Positions 42,853 through 52,309 of a stretch of DNA of 64,000 nt are shown in pieces. Position 1 is the first letter of the stretch, and every line of letters starts with the position of its first letter. Under the pieces are notes generated by a model. It saw nothing but the letters and a program-made list of their open reading frames with translations, did not search any database and had not been told where the DNA came from. The position numbers were made by a program, and so were the translations under genes. The stretch lies in NCBI GenBank assembly GCA_021770785.1, contig JAETQH010000009.1, forward strand, positions 1 through 64,000, given 5' to 3'. The stretch comes from Lachnospiraceae bacterium. GTDB lineage: Bacteria; Bacillota; Clostridia; Lachnospirales; Lachnospiraceae.

Positions 42853-43602
42853 ATGGATATACGTAATTTCAGAGACATTGGCGGTTATAAAAACCGTGAT
42901 GGCAAAGTCATGAAGAAAAATATGATTTTTCGCGGAGGCTCTTTAGACCGTATTACACAGGAACAGGCCGATTATTTTGAACATACGTTAGCAATCAGAC
43001 ATATTCTTGACTTCCGTGATAAAAAGGAAGCTGAAATGGCAAAGGATTTCGTGTTTTGTATTGCGGACTATGAGCAGATCAGTGCATTGAGAATTCAAAA
43101 GCATGATGAAAACGGTTTTGATTTTGAAAAGATAATAAAGAACAAAATGGACGCAAATCAGTTTCAATATATTCTTGGATATTTAAAAGAGGGATATAGG
43201 ACTATGGCGTTTGAAAATCCGGCATACCAAAAACTGTTTGAACTTCTTTTGAAAAATGACGGAAATATTTATTTTCGTTGCACTGCCGGGAAGGACAGAA
43301 CGGGAGTCGCCGGTTTTCTGATCATGATGGCGTTAGGCATGAAGGAAGAGGACGCGGTGAATGAATATCTGCTGTCAAATGAATACTTGAAACGGGGAGC
43401 CGGTGATCTGGCCGGAAAGTTGAATATACCTGAGGAATATAGGTGGATGTGCGCGCCGCTGCTGGGGGTTCAGGAAGATTTTATCCGGCTGACCATCAGT
43501 TCCATCCAAAGAAAATATAACAGTTACGATGAATTTTTTGAAAGCGAATATAAACTGGATAGGGAAAAGAGAAACCGCCTTATAGAAATTTACTGTGAAT
43601 AA
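42853..43602 (+). CDS. Tyrosine/dual-specificity phosphatase (PTP superfamily)
   Basis: 249 residues with the Cys-based phosphatase loop FRCTAGKDRTGVAGF near residue 140 (CX5R: Cys nucleophile and Arg) and the typical N-terminus NFRDIGGYKNRDGKVMKKNMIFRGG, as in bacterial PTPs with protein or phosphoinositide substrates. LDFRDKKEAEMA supplies a conserved Asp region. GGAGAAATAA precedes the ATG. No signal peptide. It lies 92 bp after the AAA-ATPase gene, and its stop is 12 bp from the end of a convergent antiporter gene. The substrate cannot be judged from context. Confidence 0.88.
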   Translation: MDIRNFRDIGGYKNRDGKVMKKNMIFRGGSLDRITQEQADYFEHTLAIRHILDFRDKKEAEMAKDFVFCIADYEQISALRIQKHDENGFDFEKIIKNKMDANQFQYILGYLKEGYRTMAFENPAYQKLFELLLKNDGNIYFRCTAGKDRTGVAGFLIMMALGMKEEDAVNEYLLSNEYLKRGAGDLAGKLNIPEEYRWMCAPLLGVQEDFIRLTISSIQRKYNSYDEFFESEYKLDREKRNRLIEIYCE

Positions 43603-43614
43603 AGACATAAAAGG

Positions 43615-44754
43615 CTATAATTTCTGTATTTCACCTGCAAGTTCAAATCCCTTTTTCGCCGCGATGACAGCAATAAATTCATTGATGATCGCAGCAGCGG
43701 CAATGGTGCCCTGTACGATTTGCACAAGTTCCGGTGCGGAAATCAGCGTCGAACATATGATCCATGTAAACACAAGCGAGACGCCCGAGTGAGGTAACAG
43801 TGTAAGGCCAAGGTATTTGCATACGGTATCCGGCATATGGGTAAGCCTTGCACCGCCTCTTGCACCAAAATATTTTCCAAAGGCTCTCGCTGTAATATAT
43901 AGGAATGTATATAAGCCTGCGCCAAGAATCAGGTGGTAATCCAAAGGTGCGCCAAGATCAACGATAGCGGCAAGCAGGGCTGCGCCAAGAATGGGGGCAA
44001 AGTAGCTGTTGGTCTTATCCAACTGTTCGGGTGTGACCATATTGGAAAACACTGCCGAAAAGGAAACGCCCATCAGCATATAATTCAGCGTAATGCCGGA
44101 AAGAAAGCAGGTATTTAGGAGCCATCCGATCATCATGGTAATTGTGATGCCGCTAAGCAGTGCGGTCAGTGTCCGGACTTTTTCGCTGGGTTTTCGCAAT
44201 AACAGTCCCACAGGGAAACCGGCTGCAGCTCCGATCAGAATAGGAAGAAAGATCATGACGGGGATCATGTACAGCGGGAGCGCGCCGCCGGAAGCCTCGC
44301 GTGCGACCAGGGAATTTACCGTAAAAAAGACTGCAATTCCCACCACGTCATCCAATATGGTCATGGGAAGCAGCGTATCAGTGACAGGCCCTTTCGCATG
44401 AAATTCATTGACAATGGACAGGGCGGGGGCCGGTGCGGTGGCAAGCGCAATACCGCCGAAAACAAATGCAAGATAAACAGGCACTCTGGCAATGGTAAAG
44501 AGAATACTAAAGGCAAGGGAAACAACCGCAAAGGTGCCAAGAGACTGTGCCAGTGTCGTGATGACGAGCGCTTTTCCGGAGCGTTTCAGCTTGTTCCATA
44601 TCAGTTCGGAACCGAGCATGACACCAAAGGCGCATTGCATCCACATAAGGATAATTTTATACCATCCGGCATCCAGAATGCTCTGGGGCATCAGCTTTAA
44701 GGCGTGGGGCCCCAGCAGCATACCGACAATCAGCCAGCCGAGAATGGATGGCAT
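43615..44754 (-). CDS. CPA2-type cation:proton antiporter, N-terminus probably missing
   Basis: 379-residue polytopic membrane protein of the Na+/H+ exchanger family: PSILGWLIVGMLLGPHALKL at the very start, GIALATAPAPALSIVNEF, and the helix ILDDVVGIAVFF with the paired acidic residues (DD) that carry ions. The family motif LPSILGWL normally follows a first helix of about 30 residues, absent here, and no ribosome-binding site precedes the ATG at 44754. Either the 5' end was lost or a frameshift in the A-rich run near 44758 hides it. The neighbouring AraC gene diverges from it. Function may be reduced. Confidence 0.75.
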   Translation of the reverse strand: MPSILGWLIVGMLLGPHALKLMPQSILDAGWYKIILMWMQCAFGVMLGSELIWNKLKRSGKALVITTLAQSLGTFAVVSLAFSILFTIARVPVYLAFVFGGIALATAPAPALSIVNEFHAKGPVTDTLLPMTILDDVVGIAVFFTVNSLVAREASGGALPLYMIPVMIFLPILIGAAAGFPVGLLLRKPSEKVRTLTALLSGITITMMIGWLLNTCFLSGITLNYMLMGVSFSAVFSNMVTPEQLDKTNSYFAPILGAALLAAIVDLGAPLDYHLILGAGLYTFLYITARAFGKYFGARGGARLTHMPDTVCKYLGLTLLPHSGVSLVFTWIICSTLISAPELVQIVQGTIAAAAIINEFIAVIAAKKGFELAGEIQKL

Positions 44755-44897
44755 TTTAATTTTAGAATGTCAGCTTCATCTGCCACAAAACGTATTTTGT
44801 CCGGAACAAGATGGACAAAGAAACAGTTTCTTCAATGACAAAAGGATATTTGGATGTTATACTTAAAAAAAGGATTTGGGAAACGGAGAGCCGTGAT

Positions 44898-47375
44898 ATG
44901 GTTGATTTTGACGAGAAGGCTGTCGTGGAAAAATGGAACATTACCAATGAAAGGCAGGAAGAATTTTGGTTTATGCTTTTCAGACAGGGAGATTTGCGTA
45001 AAATCTGGAAACCTCAGATTGAGATAATATTTATACTCAAGGGAACGGGCAAAATTTATTTTGCCAATACGAAAACGGTTTATACGGTGCAGGAAGAGGA
45101 TATCTTTGTAATCAATAGTTTTGAGATGAACAATTTTGAATTGGAAGCAAATGCGCTCGCCCTCTCTTTTTCAGTGTCTTTAAGGTTTTTGTCTGCCATG
45201 AATCCGGAGATGCTGAAATATCGGATAAACTGCCGTTCGTTTTTGCATAATAGGGATACGCAGGAATTGTTTGATATATTGAGGGGGGATCTGGCCAGGG
45301 CGTTTAAGGAGCAATATAAAAATGCAAATCATCGGTCTAAACATTTTATGAGTAAAACGGCGGCCATTCTTGAGGATCTGAGCAGATATTTTCTGGACAG
45401 GAAAAAAGCGATTGAAAGCTGGGGAAGCTTTCAATCGCTTAAACCGGCGGTCAATTATATCCAGTTGCATTACAGGGAGAACATTACGCTGAAAGACCTT
45501 GCAGAGCAGACTTTTTTAAGTAAGACATATATTTCCAGAAGTTTTACGAAATATTTCGGGATTTCATTTACAGATTATATAACGCTTTTGAGGATTGGTT
45601 ATGCTTCCAAGATGCTGCGGGGGCAGGATACGGTCTCAGCGATTGCTTTGGAGAGCGGATTTCTCAATGTGAATGCGATGATTCTTGCGTTTAAACGTCA
45701 TTGGGGAATTACTCCGGGAGAATATCGTAAAAAGCAGGAATCTCAGGAAAACGGCAAAACGGTAGATTCTGAGGATAATATAAAGGATGAGTTTGATTCG
45801 CTCATGAAATATGCTGTCAAAACCGTAGATGCAGAAGATTTATCGGAAGATATTACGGAAATCAACGCAGATATATATGGGAGAAAGCGCAGGGCTGCTT
45901 CTCATTGGAGGCGTATTCTGAATGCCGGATATGCCCGGAGCATCACTGACGGGACCGTGCAAAAAGAAATACGTTACCTGCAAAAAAAAGTAGGTTTTGA
46001 ATATATCCGCATCAAAGGGATACTCAATGATGATATGTGTCTGTTAAAAACAGATATGAACGGAAAAGTTAACGTGAACTATGGATATGTGGATGAAGTG
46101 ATTGATTTCATACTTTCGGCAGATGCAAAGCCTATGATTGAGATCGGATATGTGCCGGGGCTTCTTGCCAAAACTCCGGCAGTGCGTCTTATGCGGGACG
46201 GGATTTTTGGTGTGCCGTCAGACGTCGGAAAGTGGAAAGCGCTGATTGAAGGGTTGATGGAGCATATTATAAAACGTTATGGAAGCGAAAAGATAAGACA
46301 CTGGCTTTTTGCACCGTGGATTTCACCTGATTTTATGAGTTATGGACTTTGCAGTCAAAAGGAATATGAAGAGATTTATAATACATCTTATCAGGCGATT
46401 AAGAAAAGCAATCCGAATTTCGTGGTCACAGGGCCGGGGTGTATAGGATCCAGTCAATATTTGGAATGGTTCCTTGACATGTGCGATAGAAGAGGATGTA
46501 TGCCGGATGTTATCACTTTTCGCTCTTATGCGGAAGGAGAAGCTCATGATGAAGACGGACTGAATCTGATCAGTAATAATGAAAGTTTTCCCATGGTTGT
46601 AAGCAAAGATGAGAATCTGATCAGGAATACGACTGATAAGATAAAACATGTCCTGAATGATAGAGAATTATCAGGATATCCTCTTCTTCTTGAAGAGTGG
46701 AGTAATAATATATGGCAGAGGGATCTGTGTAATGATACCTGCTACAAATCAGCTTATGTATTTAAAAATGTTCTTGAAAATAACCACAGCCTGAACGGTA
46801 TGGGGTATTTTACATTGAATGACCGTCTTGATGAAGTGCCGCCCGCCGCGGACACGTTTCACGGCGGGTTCGGTTTGTTTACCAAAAATGATATTCCCAA
46901 AAGCGCCTGTCTGGCCATGGAACTTCTCGGGCAGATGGGGGAGCGGCTGGTGCAGCAGGGTGACGGCTATTGCATCACGTGTTCTGAACATGAAGTACAG
47001 ATTTTCCTGTACCATTACAGCCATTACGACCTTCTGTACCGATACAGACATATGACGAATCTGAGCAGGACAAGCCGCTATGATGTGTTTGTATCAAAAA
47101 ATACCCGGGCATTTTATATCCGGTTTGGGAATATGCAGGCGGGGAAATACGAGGTGAGGCGATATTCGATTACAAGAGAGGGGGGAAGCAGCTATGATGC
47201 GTGGGTGAAAATGGGTGCGCCTGAGCCTCTCACCAAAGAGGAAACGGAAATTCTGCGGAATCTGTCAAGACCGTTGTACCTGAGAGAATCCGTAGAGGTA
47301 AAAGAAGAAGGGATTTTAAGCATAAAGGCAAGCCTGAATCCTCAGGATGTCAGTCTTGTAAAAATTAAGATTTAA
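44898..47375 (+). CDS. AraC-family regulator fused to a degenerate GH39-like domain
   Basis: About 825 residues from ATG 44898 (GGAGAG upstream; an ATG at 44811 would add 29). Order: an N-terminal cupin-like sugar-sensing domain (KPQIEIIFILKGTGKIYF), an AraC double HTH (ITLKDLAEQTFLSKTYISRSF... SGFLNVNAMILAFKRHWGITPGEY) near 190-290, then a ~500-residue GH39 xylosidase-like TIM barrel and beta domain. In GH39 enzymes the acid/base Glu lies in a W(N)EP motif; here the matching place near residue 474 reads WLFAPWISPDF, so it is lost. A Glu at the nucleophile position is kept (LLLEEWSNN near 598). The barrel may bind a glycoside as a sensor. It precedes the GH3/esterase genes it probably controls. 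Confidence 0.82.
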   Translation: MVDFDEKAVVEKWNITNERQEEFWFMLFRQGDLRKIWKPQIEIIFILKGTGKIYFANTKTVYTVQEEDIFVINSFEMNNFELEANALALSFSVSLRFLSAMNPEMLKYRINCRSFLHNRDTQELFDILRGDLARAFKEQYKNANHRSKHFMSKTAAILEDLSRYFLDRKKAIESWGSFQSLKPAVNYIQLHYRENITLKDLAEQTFLSKTYISRSFTKYFGISFTDYITLLRIGYASKMLRGQDTVSAIALESGFLNVNAMILAFKRHWGITPGEYRKKQESQENGKTVDSEDNIKDEFDSLMKYAVKTVDAEDLSEDITEINADIYGRKRRAASHWRRILNAGYARSITDGTVQKEIRYLQKKVGFEYIRIKGILNDDMCLLKTDMNGKVNVNYGYVDEVIDFILSADAKPMIEIGYVPGLLAKTPAVRLMRDGIFGVPSDVGKWKALIEGLMEHIIKRYGSEKIRHWLFAPWISPDFMSYGLCSQKEYEEIYNTSYQAIKKSNPNFVVTGPGCIGSSQYLEWFLDMCDRRGCMPDVITFRSYAEGEAHDEDGLNLISNNESFPMVVSKDENLIRNTTDKIKHVLNDRELSGYPLLLEEWSNNIWQRDLCNDTCYKSAYVFKNVLENNHSLNGMGYFTLNDRLDEVPPAADTFHGGFGLFTKNDIPKSACLAMELLGQMGERLVQQGDGYCITCSEHEVQIFLYHYSHYDLLYRYRHMTNLSRTSRYDVFVSKNTRAFYIRFGNMQAGKYEVRRYSITREGGSSYDAWVKMGAPEPLTKEETEILRNLSRPLYLRESVEVKEEGILSIKASLNPQDVSLVKIKI

Positions 47376-47384
47376 TGACTGGAC

Positions 47385-47427
47385 AGAGCAATGATGAACA
47401 CAATCATTCATTATTGCTCTTTTTTTC
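47385..47427 (+). terminator. Rho-independent terminator after the AraC-GH39 gene
   Basis: AGAGCAAT (47385-47392) pairs with ATTGCTCT (47413-47420), followed by a run of seven T. Confidence 0.85.
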
Positions 47428-47490
47428 ATGGAATGTTGCTCTCTTAAAACGTGATCGTGCAATGATGTTTGGGAAAAGGCAATAAAAGTG

Positions 47491-47541
47491 TAGGAAATGC
47501 ATAGGAAATCGGTAGAAAAGATGCAGACATATTTCTATAAT
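47491..47541 (+). promoter_or_regulatory. GH3 promoter with three 11-bp-spaced TAGGAAAT repeats
   Basis: TAGGAAAT starts at 47491 and 47502, with a weaker TAGAAAAG at 47513, an exact 11-bp period. TATAAT lies at 47536-47541, and the third repeat occupies the -35 position, which lacks a TTGACA match. This is the layout expected for activator-dependent transcription, plausibly by the AraC protein encoded just upstream. AAAGGAGG precedes the GH3 ATG. Confidence 0.6.
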
Positions 47542-47573
47542 GGAATCAAATAGAAACAAAGGAGGACTTTTAT

Positions 47574-49853
47574 ATGGAAATTAGTAAAGTAAAAGAACTT
47601 GTTGCTGGTATGACATTGGAAGAAAAGGCGTCTCTTTGCTCCGGGCTTGACTTCTGGCATACGAAAGGTGTGGAACGAATGGGAATCCCGTCCGTGATGG
47701 TCTCAGACGGCCCTCACGGGCTTAGGAAGCAGGAGAAAAGAGGGGATCACTTAGGACTGAATGACAGTATCAAGGCAGTGTGCTTCCCGGCCGGCTGCGC
47801 CATAGCGGCGGGCTTCAGCCGCAAGACGGCAGCGAGGCTGGGGGAACTTCTCGGAGAGGAATGTCAGGTGGAGAATATCAGCACCATCCTCGGACCGGCG
47901 ATGAATATCAAACGCTCTCCGCTTTGCGGACGGAATTTTGAGTATTATTCGGAGGATCCTTTTCTGGCGGCAGAAATCGGGACTGCTTATGTAAATGCAG
48001 TCCAGAGCAGGAATGTGGGAACAAGCCCGAAGCATTTCATGGCAAATAATCAGGAATATCATCGCATGACAAGCAGCTCCGATATGGATGAGAGAACGGC
48101 AAGGGAGATTTATCTTGCAGCATTTGAAGGCATGGTGAAGAATGCGAAACCGTGGACTATCATGAACTCCTACAACAAACTGAACGGTACGTATCTTTGT
48201 GAGAACAAAGAAATACTTACAGACGTGCTCCGCAAAGAATGGGGATTTGACGGGTATGTCATGACAGACTGGGGCGCAATGAACCGCCGTGTGGAGGCAT
48301 TGAAAGCAGGCTGTAACCTTGAGATGCCGGGCGGAAGCAGCGTGACGGATGCACAGATTGTACAGGCAGTAAAAGACGGGGAACTTGAGGAGATGGTACT
48401 GGACCAGTCCTGCGAAGAACTTCTTCATATTGTGTTCCGTTATGTGGAGAACCGTAAAGAAGACGCCCTGTTTGACAGAGAGAAAGATCACGAAGCGGCA
48501 AGGGAACTGGAGGAGGAATGTATTGTCCTTCTGAAGAATGAAGGAGATATTCTTCCACTTTCCAAAGAGAAGAAGGTAGCTTTGATCGGCAAATACGCGG
48601 CAGCGCCCCGTTATCAGGGAGACGGCAGTTCCCATATCAACAGTTTCAGGGTGGATTCGGCATTGGAAACATTGAAGGAATGGGCGGATGTGGTTTATGC
48701 ACAGGGATATGATGATGCAGAGGATGTCATAGACGAGGCAATGCTGCGTGAAGCAGTGGAAACGGCAAGGAATGCAGAAGCAGCCGTCATTTTCGCCGGG
48801 CTTCCGGATAGTTTTGAATCGGAGGGATACGACAGGAAGCACCTTCGTATGCCGGACTGTCAGAACAGGCTCATTGAAGAAGTGGCTAAAGTTCAGCCGA
48901 ATACAATCGTAGTGCTTCATAATGGGGCACCGGTGGAGATGCCATGGATTGCGGAAGTGAAAGCGGTAGTGGAGGCTTACCTTGGCGGCCAGGCTGTAGG
49001 AAGTGCGGTTGCGAATGTGCTGTATGGCAAGGTGAATCCCAGCGGAAGACTTCCGGAGACATTCCCGCTTCGCCTGCAGGATACACCATGCTATTTGAAT
49101 TATGGCGGAGAAAGGGATAAAGTAATATACAGCGAAGGGGTATTTGTGGGATACCGTTATTATGAATCCAGGGAAATGCCGGTACTGTTTCCCTTTGGAT
49201 ATGGGCTGTCTTACACAACGTTTGCGTATAGTAACCTTACCATAGAAAAAGACAGTATCCAAGAATCTGAAACCGTGAAGATTACTGTCGATGTGACAAA
49301 TACAGGAACGTGTATGGGTAAAGAGGTGGTACAGCTCTATGTGGGGAAAAAAGGCGGAAGCATTGTACGTCCAATCCGTGAACTTCGTGCATTTGATAAG
49401 ATTGAACTGAATCCCGGGGAGACAAAGACTGTGGAATTTACGCTTGACAGCCGTGCCTTTGCATACTGGGAGACAGAAATCCATGACTGGTTTGTAGAAA
49501 GCGGCGCATATGAGATTCAGATTGGCAGATCTGCTTCCGAAATCATACTGTCAAAAGAAATCCGGGTGGAAGGCGAAAAGACAATTCCGAAGGTATATAC
49601 CAGGAACTCCACTGTTGGCGAGGTGATGGCGGATCCGAAGAGCCGCAGGATTCTGGAAGCGATGGGCAAAGAGATGAATATGGGTGAAAGCATTGCCGCT
49701 ATGGCAGACAGTCAGGGCGGTGCAGGCGTCATCAGCAAAGAGATGGTTGCGGCGATGATGGAAGGCATGCCCCTTCGTTCTGTCATGATGTTTATGCCGG
49801 GATTAAAGCCGGAAATGCTGGAACAGCTTATCAATGCTTTGAATGGGAAATAA
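47574..49853 (+). CDS. GH3 beta-glucosidase/beta-xylosidase-type glycosidase
   Basis: 759 residues, no signal peptide, so intracellular. The N-terminal GH3 barrel has GIPSVMVSDGPHGLRKQ, GPAMNIKRSPLCGRNFEYYSEDPFLA, KHFMANNQEYHR, and the nucleophile Asp in GYVMTDWGAMN near residue 229. The (alpha/beta)6 sandwich follows (VIFAGLPDSFESEGYDR), then a fibronectin-III-like domain (VDVTNTGTCMGKEVVQLYV). A C-terminal helical extension of about 85 residues (STVGEVMADPKSRRILEAM...) is shared by a subset of gut GH3 enzymes. It probably hydrolyses a beta-glucoside delivered to the cell; the esterase directly downstream suggests acylated glycosides (inference). Confidence 0.92.
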   Translation: MEISKVKELVAGMTLEEKASLCSGLDFWHTKGVERMGIPSVMVSDGPHGLRKQEKRGDHLGLNDSIKAVCFPAGCAIAAGFSRKTAARLGELLGEECQVENISTILGPAMNIKRSPLCGRNFEYYSEDPFLAAEIGTAYVNAVQSRNVGTSPKHFMANNQEYHRMTSSSDMDERTAREIYLAAFEGMVKNAKPWTIMNSYNKLNGTYLCENKEILTDVLRKEWGFDGYVMTDWGAMNRRVEALKAGCNLEMPGGSSVTDAQIVQAVKDGELEEMVLDQSCEELLHIVFRYVENRKEDALFDREKDHEAARELEEECIVLLKNEGDILPLSKEKKVALIGKYAAAPRYQGDGSSHINSFRVDSALETLKEWADVVYAQGYDDAEDVIDEAMLREAVETARNAEAAVIFAGLPDSFESEGYDRKHLRMPDCQNRLIEEVAKVQPNTIVVLHNGAPVEMPWIAEVKAVVEAYLGGQAVGSAVANVLYGKVNPSGRLPETFPLRLQDTPCYLNYGGERDKVIYSEGVFVGYRYYESREMPVLFPFGYGLSYTTFAYSNLTIEKDSIQESETVKITVDVTNTGTCMGKEVVQLYVGKKGGSIVRPIRELRAFDKIELNPGETKTVEFTLDSRAFAYWETEIHDWFVESGAYEIQIGRSASEIILSKEIRVEGEKTIPKVYTRNSTVGEVMADPKSRRILEAMGKEMNMGESIAAMADSQGGAGVISKEMVAAMMEGMPLRSVMMFMPGLKPEMLEQLINALNGK

Positions 49854-49880
49854 TAGTGGATTTGGAAAGGAGAAGACAAC

Positions 49881-51443
49881 ATGGCTGAATTTAGATTTGA
49901 TGATGTACCTGTACTGGAGACGACAGGCGGTAAACTGAAAGGATATTTTTACAACGGAGAATATATTTTTAAGGGGGTTCCCTATGCTGATGCGGACAGA
50001 TTCCAGATGCCGAAGGAAACCACATGGGAAGGTGTGAAGGATGCCTCTTCGTATGGATTCGTCTGTCCGCTGATGATGAAGGATACGCCGAGCGCGGAGC
50101 TTATGGTTCCGCACCGTTACTGGCCGCAGGATGAGCACTGCCAGAATCTGAACATCTGGACCAAAACGCTGGACAGCAAGAAGAAACTCCCAGTAATTGT
50201 ATGGCTTCACGGCGGCGGATATTTTGCAGGTTCCTCTATTGAGCAGGTTGCCTATGACGGGTTCAACATGTGTATGCACGGGGATGTGGTTGTTGTATCC
50301 GTTAACCACAGGCTGAACATCCTTGGGTATCTTGATCTTTCACCCTTTGGCGAAAAATATGCAAACTCCGGCAATGCAGGTCATGCAGATATGGTAGCGG
50401 CTCTGAAATGGGTGCATAATAATATCCCCTTATTTGGCGGCGATCCGGAGAATGTGACGATTTTCGGACAGTCAGGCGGCGGAATGAAGGTTGCAGATCT
50501 GATGCAGATTGCCGATGCGGACGGACTCTTCCACAGAGGACTGATTATGAGCGGGGTAAGCAGCGCCTCCCTGCTGCCTTCCTGTACGGGGGACGGACAT
50601 GCGATTGTTGCAGCGCTTCTTAAGGAGCTTGGCCTTTCTGAGGACGAGGTGGAGAAGTTAGAGACGGTTCCTTTCTATGAGCTTGCCAATGCTTATACGA
50701 AAGCAGCCCCTGCAATTGCCATGCAGGGCGGCTATGTAGGAAACGGTCCGCTTGTCGGTGATTATTATAAGGGAAATCCGCTTGACTATGGTTTCAGGGA
50801 GCATGCTTTTGAGATACCGCTCATGGTAGGCAGTGTATTTGGGGAATTTTCCTTTATGGCGGCGGAATATGACAAAACGAAATTGTCCAAAGAGGAGGCC
50901 AAAGCAATTGTAAGCGCCGTGTACAAAGAGCATACGGATGAAATGATAGAACTGTTTAAAGAGGCTTTCCCGGGCAAGGCTGCAACGGACCTGCTTGCGA
51001 TGGACCGTGTGATGAGACAGCCCTCCAAACAGCTTGCGAAGCTGCATGCCAAAGGGGAGAAAGCGGGAGCTTATCTGTATGATTTTGCATTGGAATTTCC
51101 GATTCACCATAATAAGATTGCATGGCACTGCTCGGATATCCCGTTCTTCTTCCATAATACGGATCTGGTGGAAGTGTGTCAGATTCCGGAAACAGGAGAG
51201 AGACTGGAAAGCCAGATGTTTGAGTCGTTTATGTCATTTGCAAAGACAGGGAAACCGGGGAGCGACAAACTGCCGGAGTGGAAGGCTGTAACCGCAGAGG
51301 AAGAGCCAACCATGATTTTTGACAGGGAATGCGAACTTCGCTATAACTTTGATGATAAATTGTATGAGAAGATAGACAGCATACTGCCTCCGTTTAATTT
51401 AATGGAGATGATGATGAGCGGAGAGAACCGGATTCAGCATTAA
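49881..51443 (+). CDS. Type B carboxylesterase
   Basis: 520-residue alpha/beta hydrolase of the carboxylesterase/para-nitrobenzyl-esterase family. Oxyanion motif WLHGGGYFAGS near residue 110, nucleophile Ser in TIFGQSGGGMKV near 196, and candidate catalytic His in KIAWHCSDIPFFF near 416. No signal peptide. AAAGGAG precedes the ATG, 27 bp after the GH3 gene, so they form an operon. It would remove acyl groups from glycosides or other esters; the substrate is not evident. Confidence 0.9.
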   Translation: MAEFRFDDVPVLETTGGKLKGYFYNGEYIFKGVPYADADRFQMPKETTWEGVKDASSYGFVCPLMMKDTPSAELMVPHRYWPQDEHCQNLNIWTKTLDSKKKLPVIVWLHGGGYFAGSSIEQVAYDGFNMCMHGDVVVVSVNHRLNILGYLDLSPFGEKYANSGNAGHADMVAALKWVHNNIPLFGGDPENVTIFGQSGGGMKVADLMQIADADGLFHRGLIMSGVSSASLLPSCTGDGHAIVAALLKELGLSEDEVEKLETVPFYELANAYTKAAPAIAMQGGYVGNGPLVGDYYKGNPLDYGFREHAFEIPLMVGSVFGEFSFMAAEYDKTKLSKEEAKAIVSAVYKEHTDEMIELFKEAFPGKAATDLLAMDRVMRQPSKQLAKLHAKGEKAGAYLYDFALEFPIHHNKIAWHCSDIPFFFHNTDLVEVCQIPETGERLESQMFESFMSFAKTGKPGSDKLPEWKAVTAEEEPTMIFDRECELRYNFDDKLYEKIDSILPPFNLMEMMMSGENRIQH

Positions 51444-51472
51444 CGGGTATTGGGAGACCAGGAGGAAGGAAA

Positions 51473-52306
51473 ATGGAGAAAAAGGAAAGAAAAATCGTAT
51501 TCGGTATAGCGTTGCTGATGCTGTTGATTTTTACTTTTACGGATTTGCAGATTTCTCTTGCAATTGCCAAAAAACCGTTTTTTGCAAGAGTGCTGGAAGT
51601 GGTAGGTGAAATTCCTTTTACGGTGCTTGCATTAGCGGGATGTGCGATGATTGTCCGTTTTCGGAACCGGGAATCTATGGCTAAGAAGATACTGGCTGTT
51701 CTTGGCGGAGGCATGTTGTTTGTATTATTTTCCGTGACGGGCGGTTTGATGACATGGAATTATCTGCGTGATAATCTTGGAGCGGTACCGAAGGCCTTGA
51801 TTCCGGTCATCGGGATTCTCATGGCTGGGACTGCGGTATGGATTGCATGTAAGGTGCCGAAAGAAAAACGCAAGGCTTCGCTGCGGTATGCGGCAACGGC
51901 ACTGATTTATTTTATACTTGTGCTGATTGTCATGAACTCGATTAAGACGGTATGGGGAAGAATGCGTTTCCGTGAAATGACGGATCCTGTCCATGAATTT
52001 ACCAGATGGTATCAGATTTGCGGAAGGGGAAGCTTTGACAATGCTTATGCATCGTTCCCGTCCGGGCATTCCATGAATTCTGCGGGTGTGATCCTGATGC
52101 TGCTTCTGCCGGATATCATTCCGGCATTACAGGATAAGAAAAAGATACTCCGCATCTGTACTTATGGATGGTGTATCATCGTGGGCGCCAGCCGTGTGTT
52201 TATGGGAGCACATTTCGCAAGCGACGTAACGGTAGGAATCGTATTATCCTTTGTATTATTTGATCTTACAAGCATGGTTTTGTATAAAAGAAAGAAGGAA
52301 GAGTGA
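51473..52306 (+). CDS. PAP2-family membrane phosphatase
   Basis: 277 residues with about six membrane helices. The three phosphatase motifs are present: KTVWGRMRFREM (motif 1), SFPSGHSMNSAG (motif 2, catalytic His), and GASRVFMGAHFASDV (motif 3, nucleophile His and Asp). Members act on lipid or undecaprenyl phosphates at the outer face of the membrane. AGGAGGAAGG precedes the ATG. It follows the esterase gene by 29 bp and a decayed GH3 gene begins 3 bp after it. Its link to glycoside use is unclear. Confidence 0.9.
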   Translation: MEKKERKIVFGIALLMLLIFTFTDLQISLAIAKKPFFARVLEVVGEIPFTVLALAGCAMIVRFRNRESMAKKILAVLGGGMLFVLFSVTGGLMTWNYLRDNLGAVPKALIPVIGILMAGTAVWIACKVPKEKRKASLRYAATALIYFILVLIVMNSIKTVWGRMRFREMTDPVHEFTRWYQICGRGSFDNAYASFPSGHSMNSAGVILMLLLPDIIPALQDKKKILRICTYGWCIIVGASRVFMGAHFASDVTVGIVLSFVLFDLTSMVLYKRKKEE

Positions 52307-52309
52307 AAT

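Noticed and set aside
47751-49484. 577-codon open frame on the minus strand
   Set aside because: It is antisense to the well-supported GH3 gene, rich in His/Cys/Phe typical of shadow frames, and has no family features.
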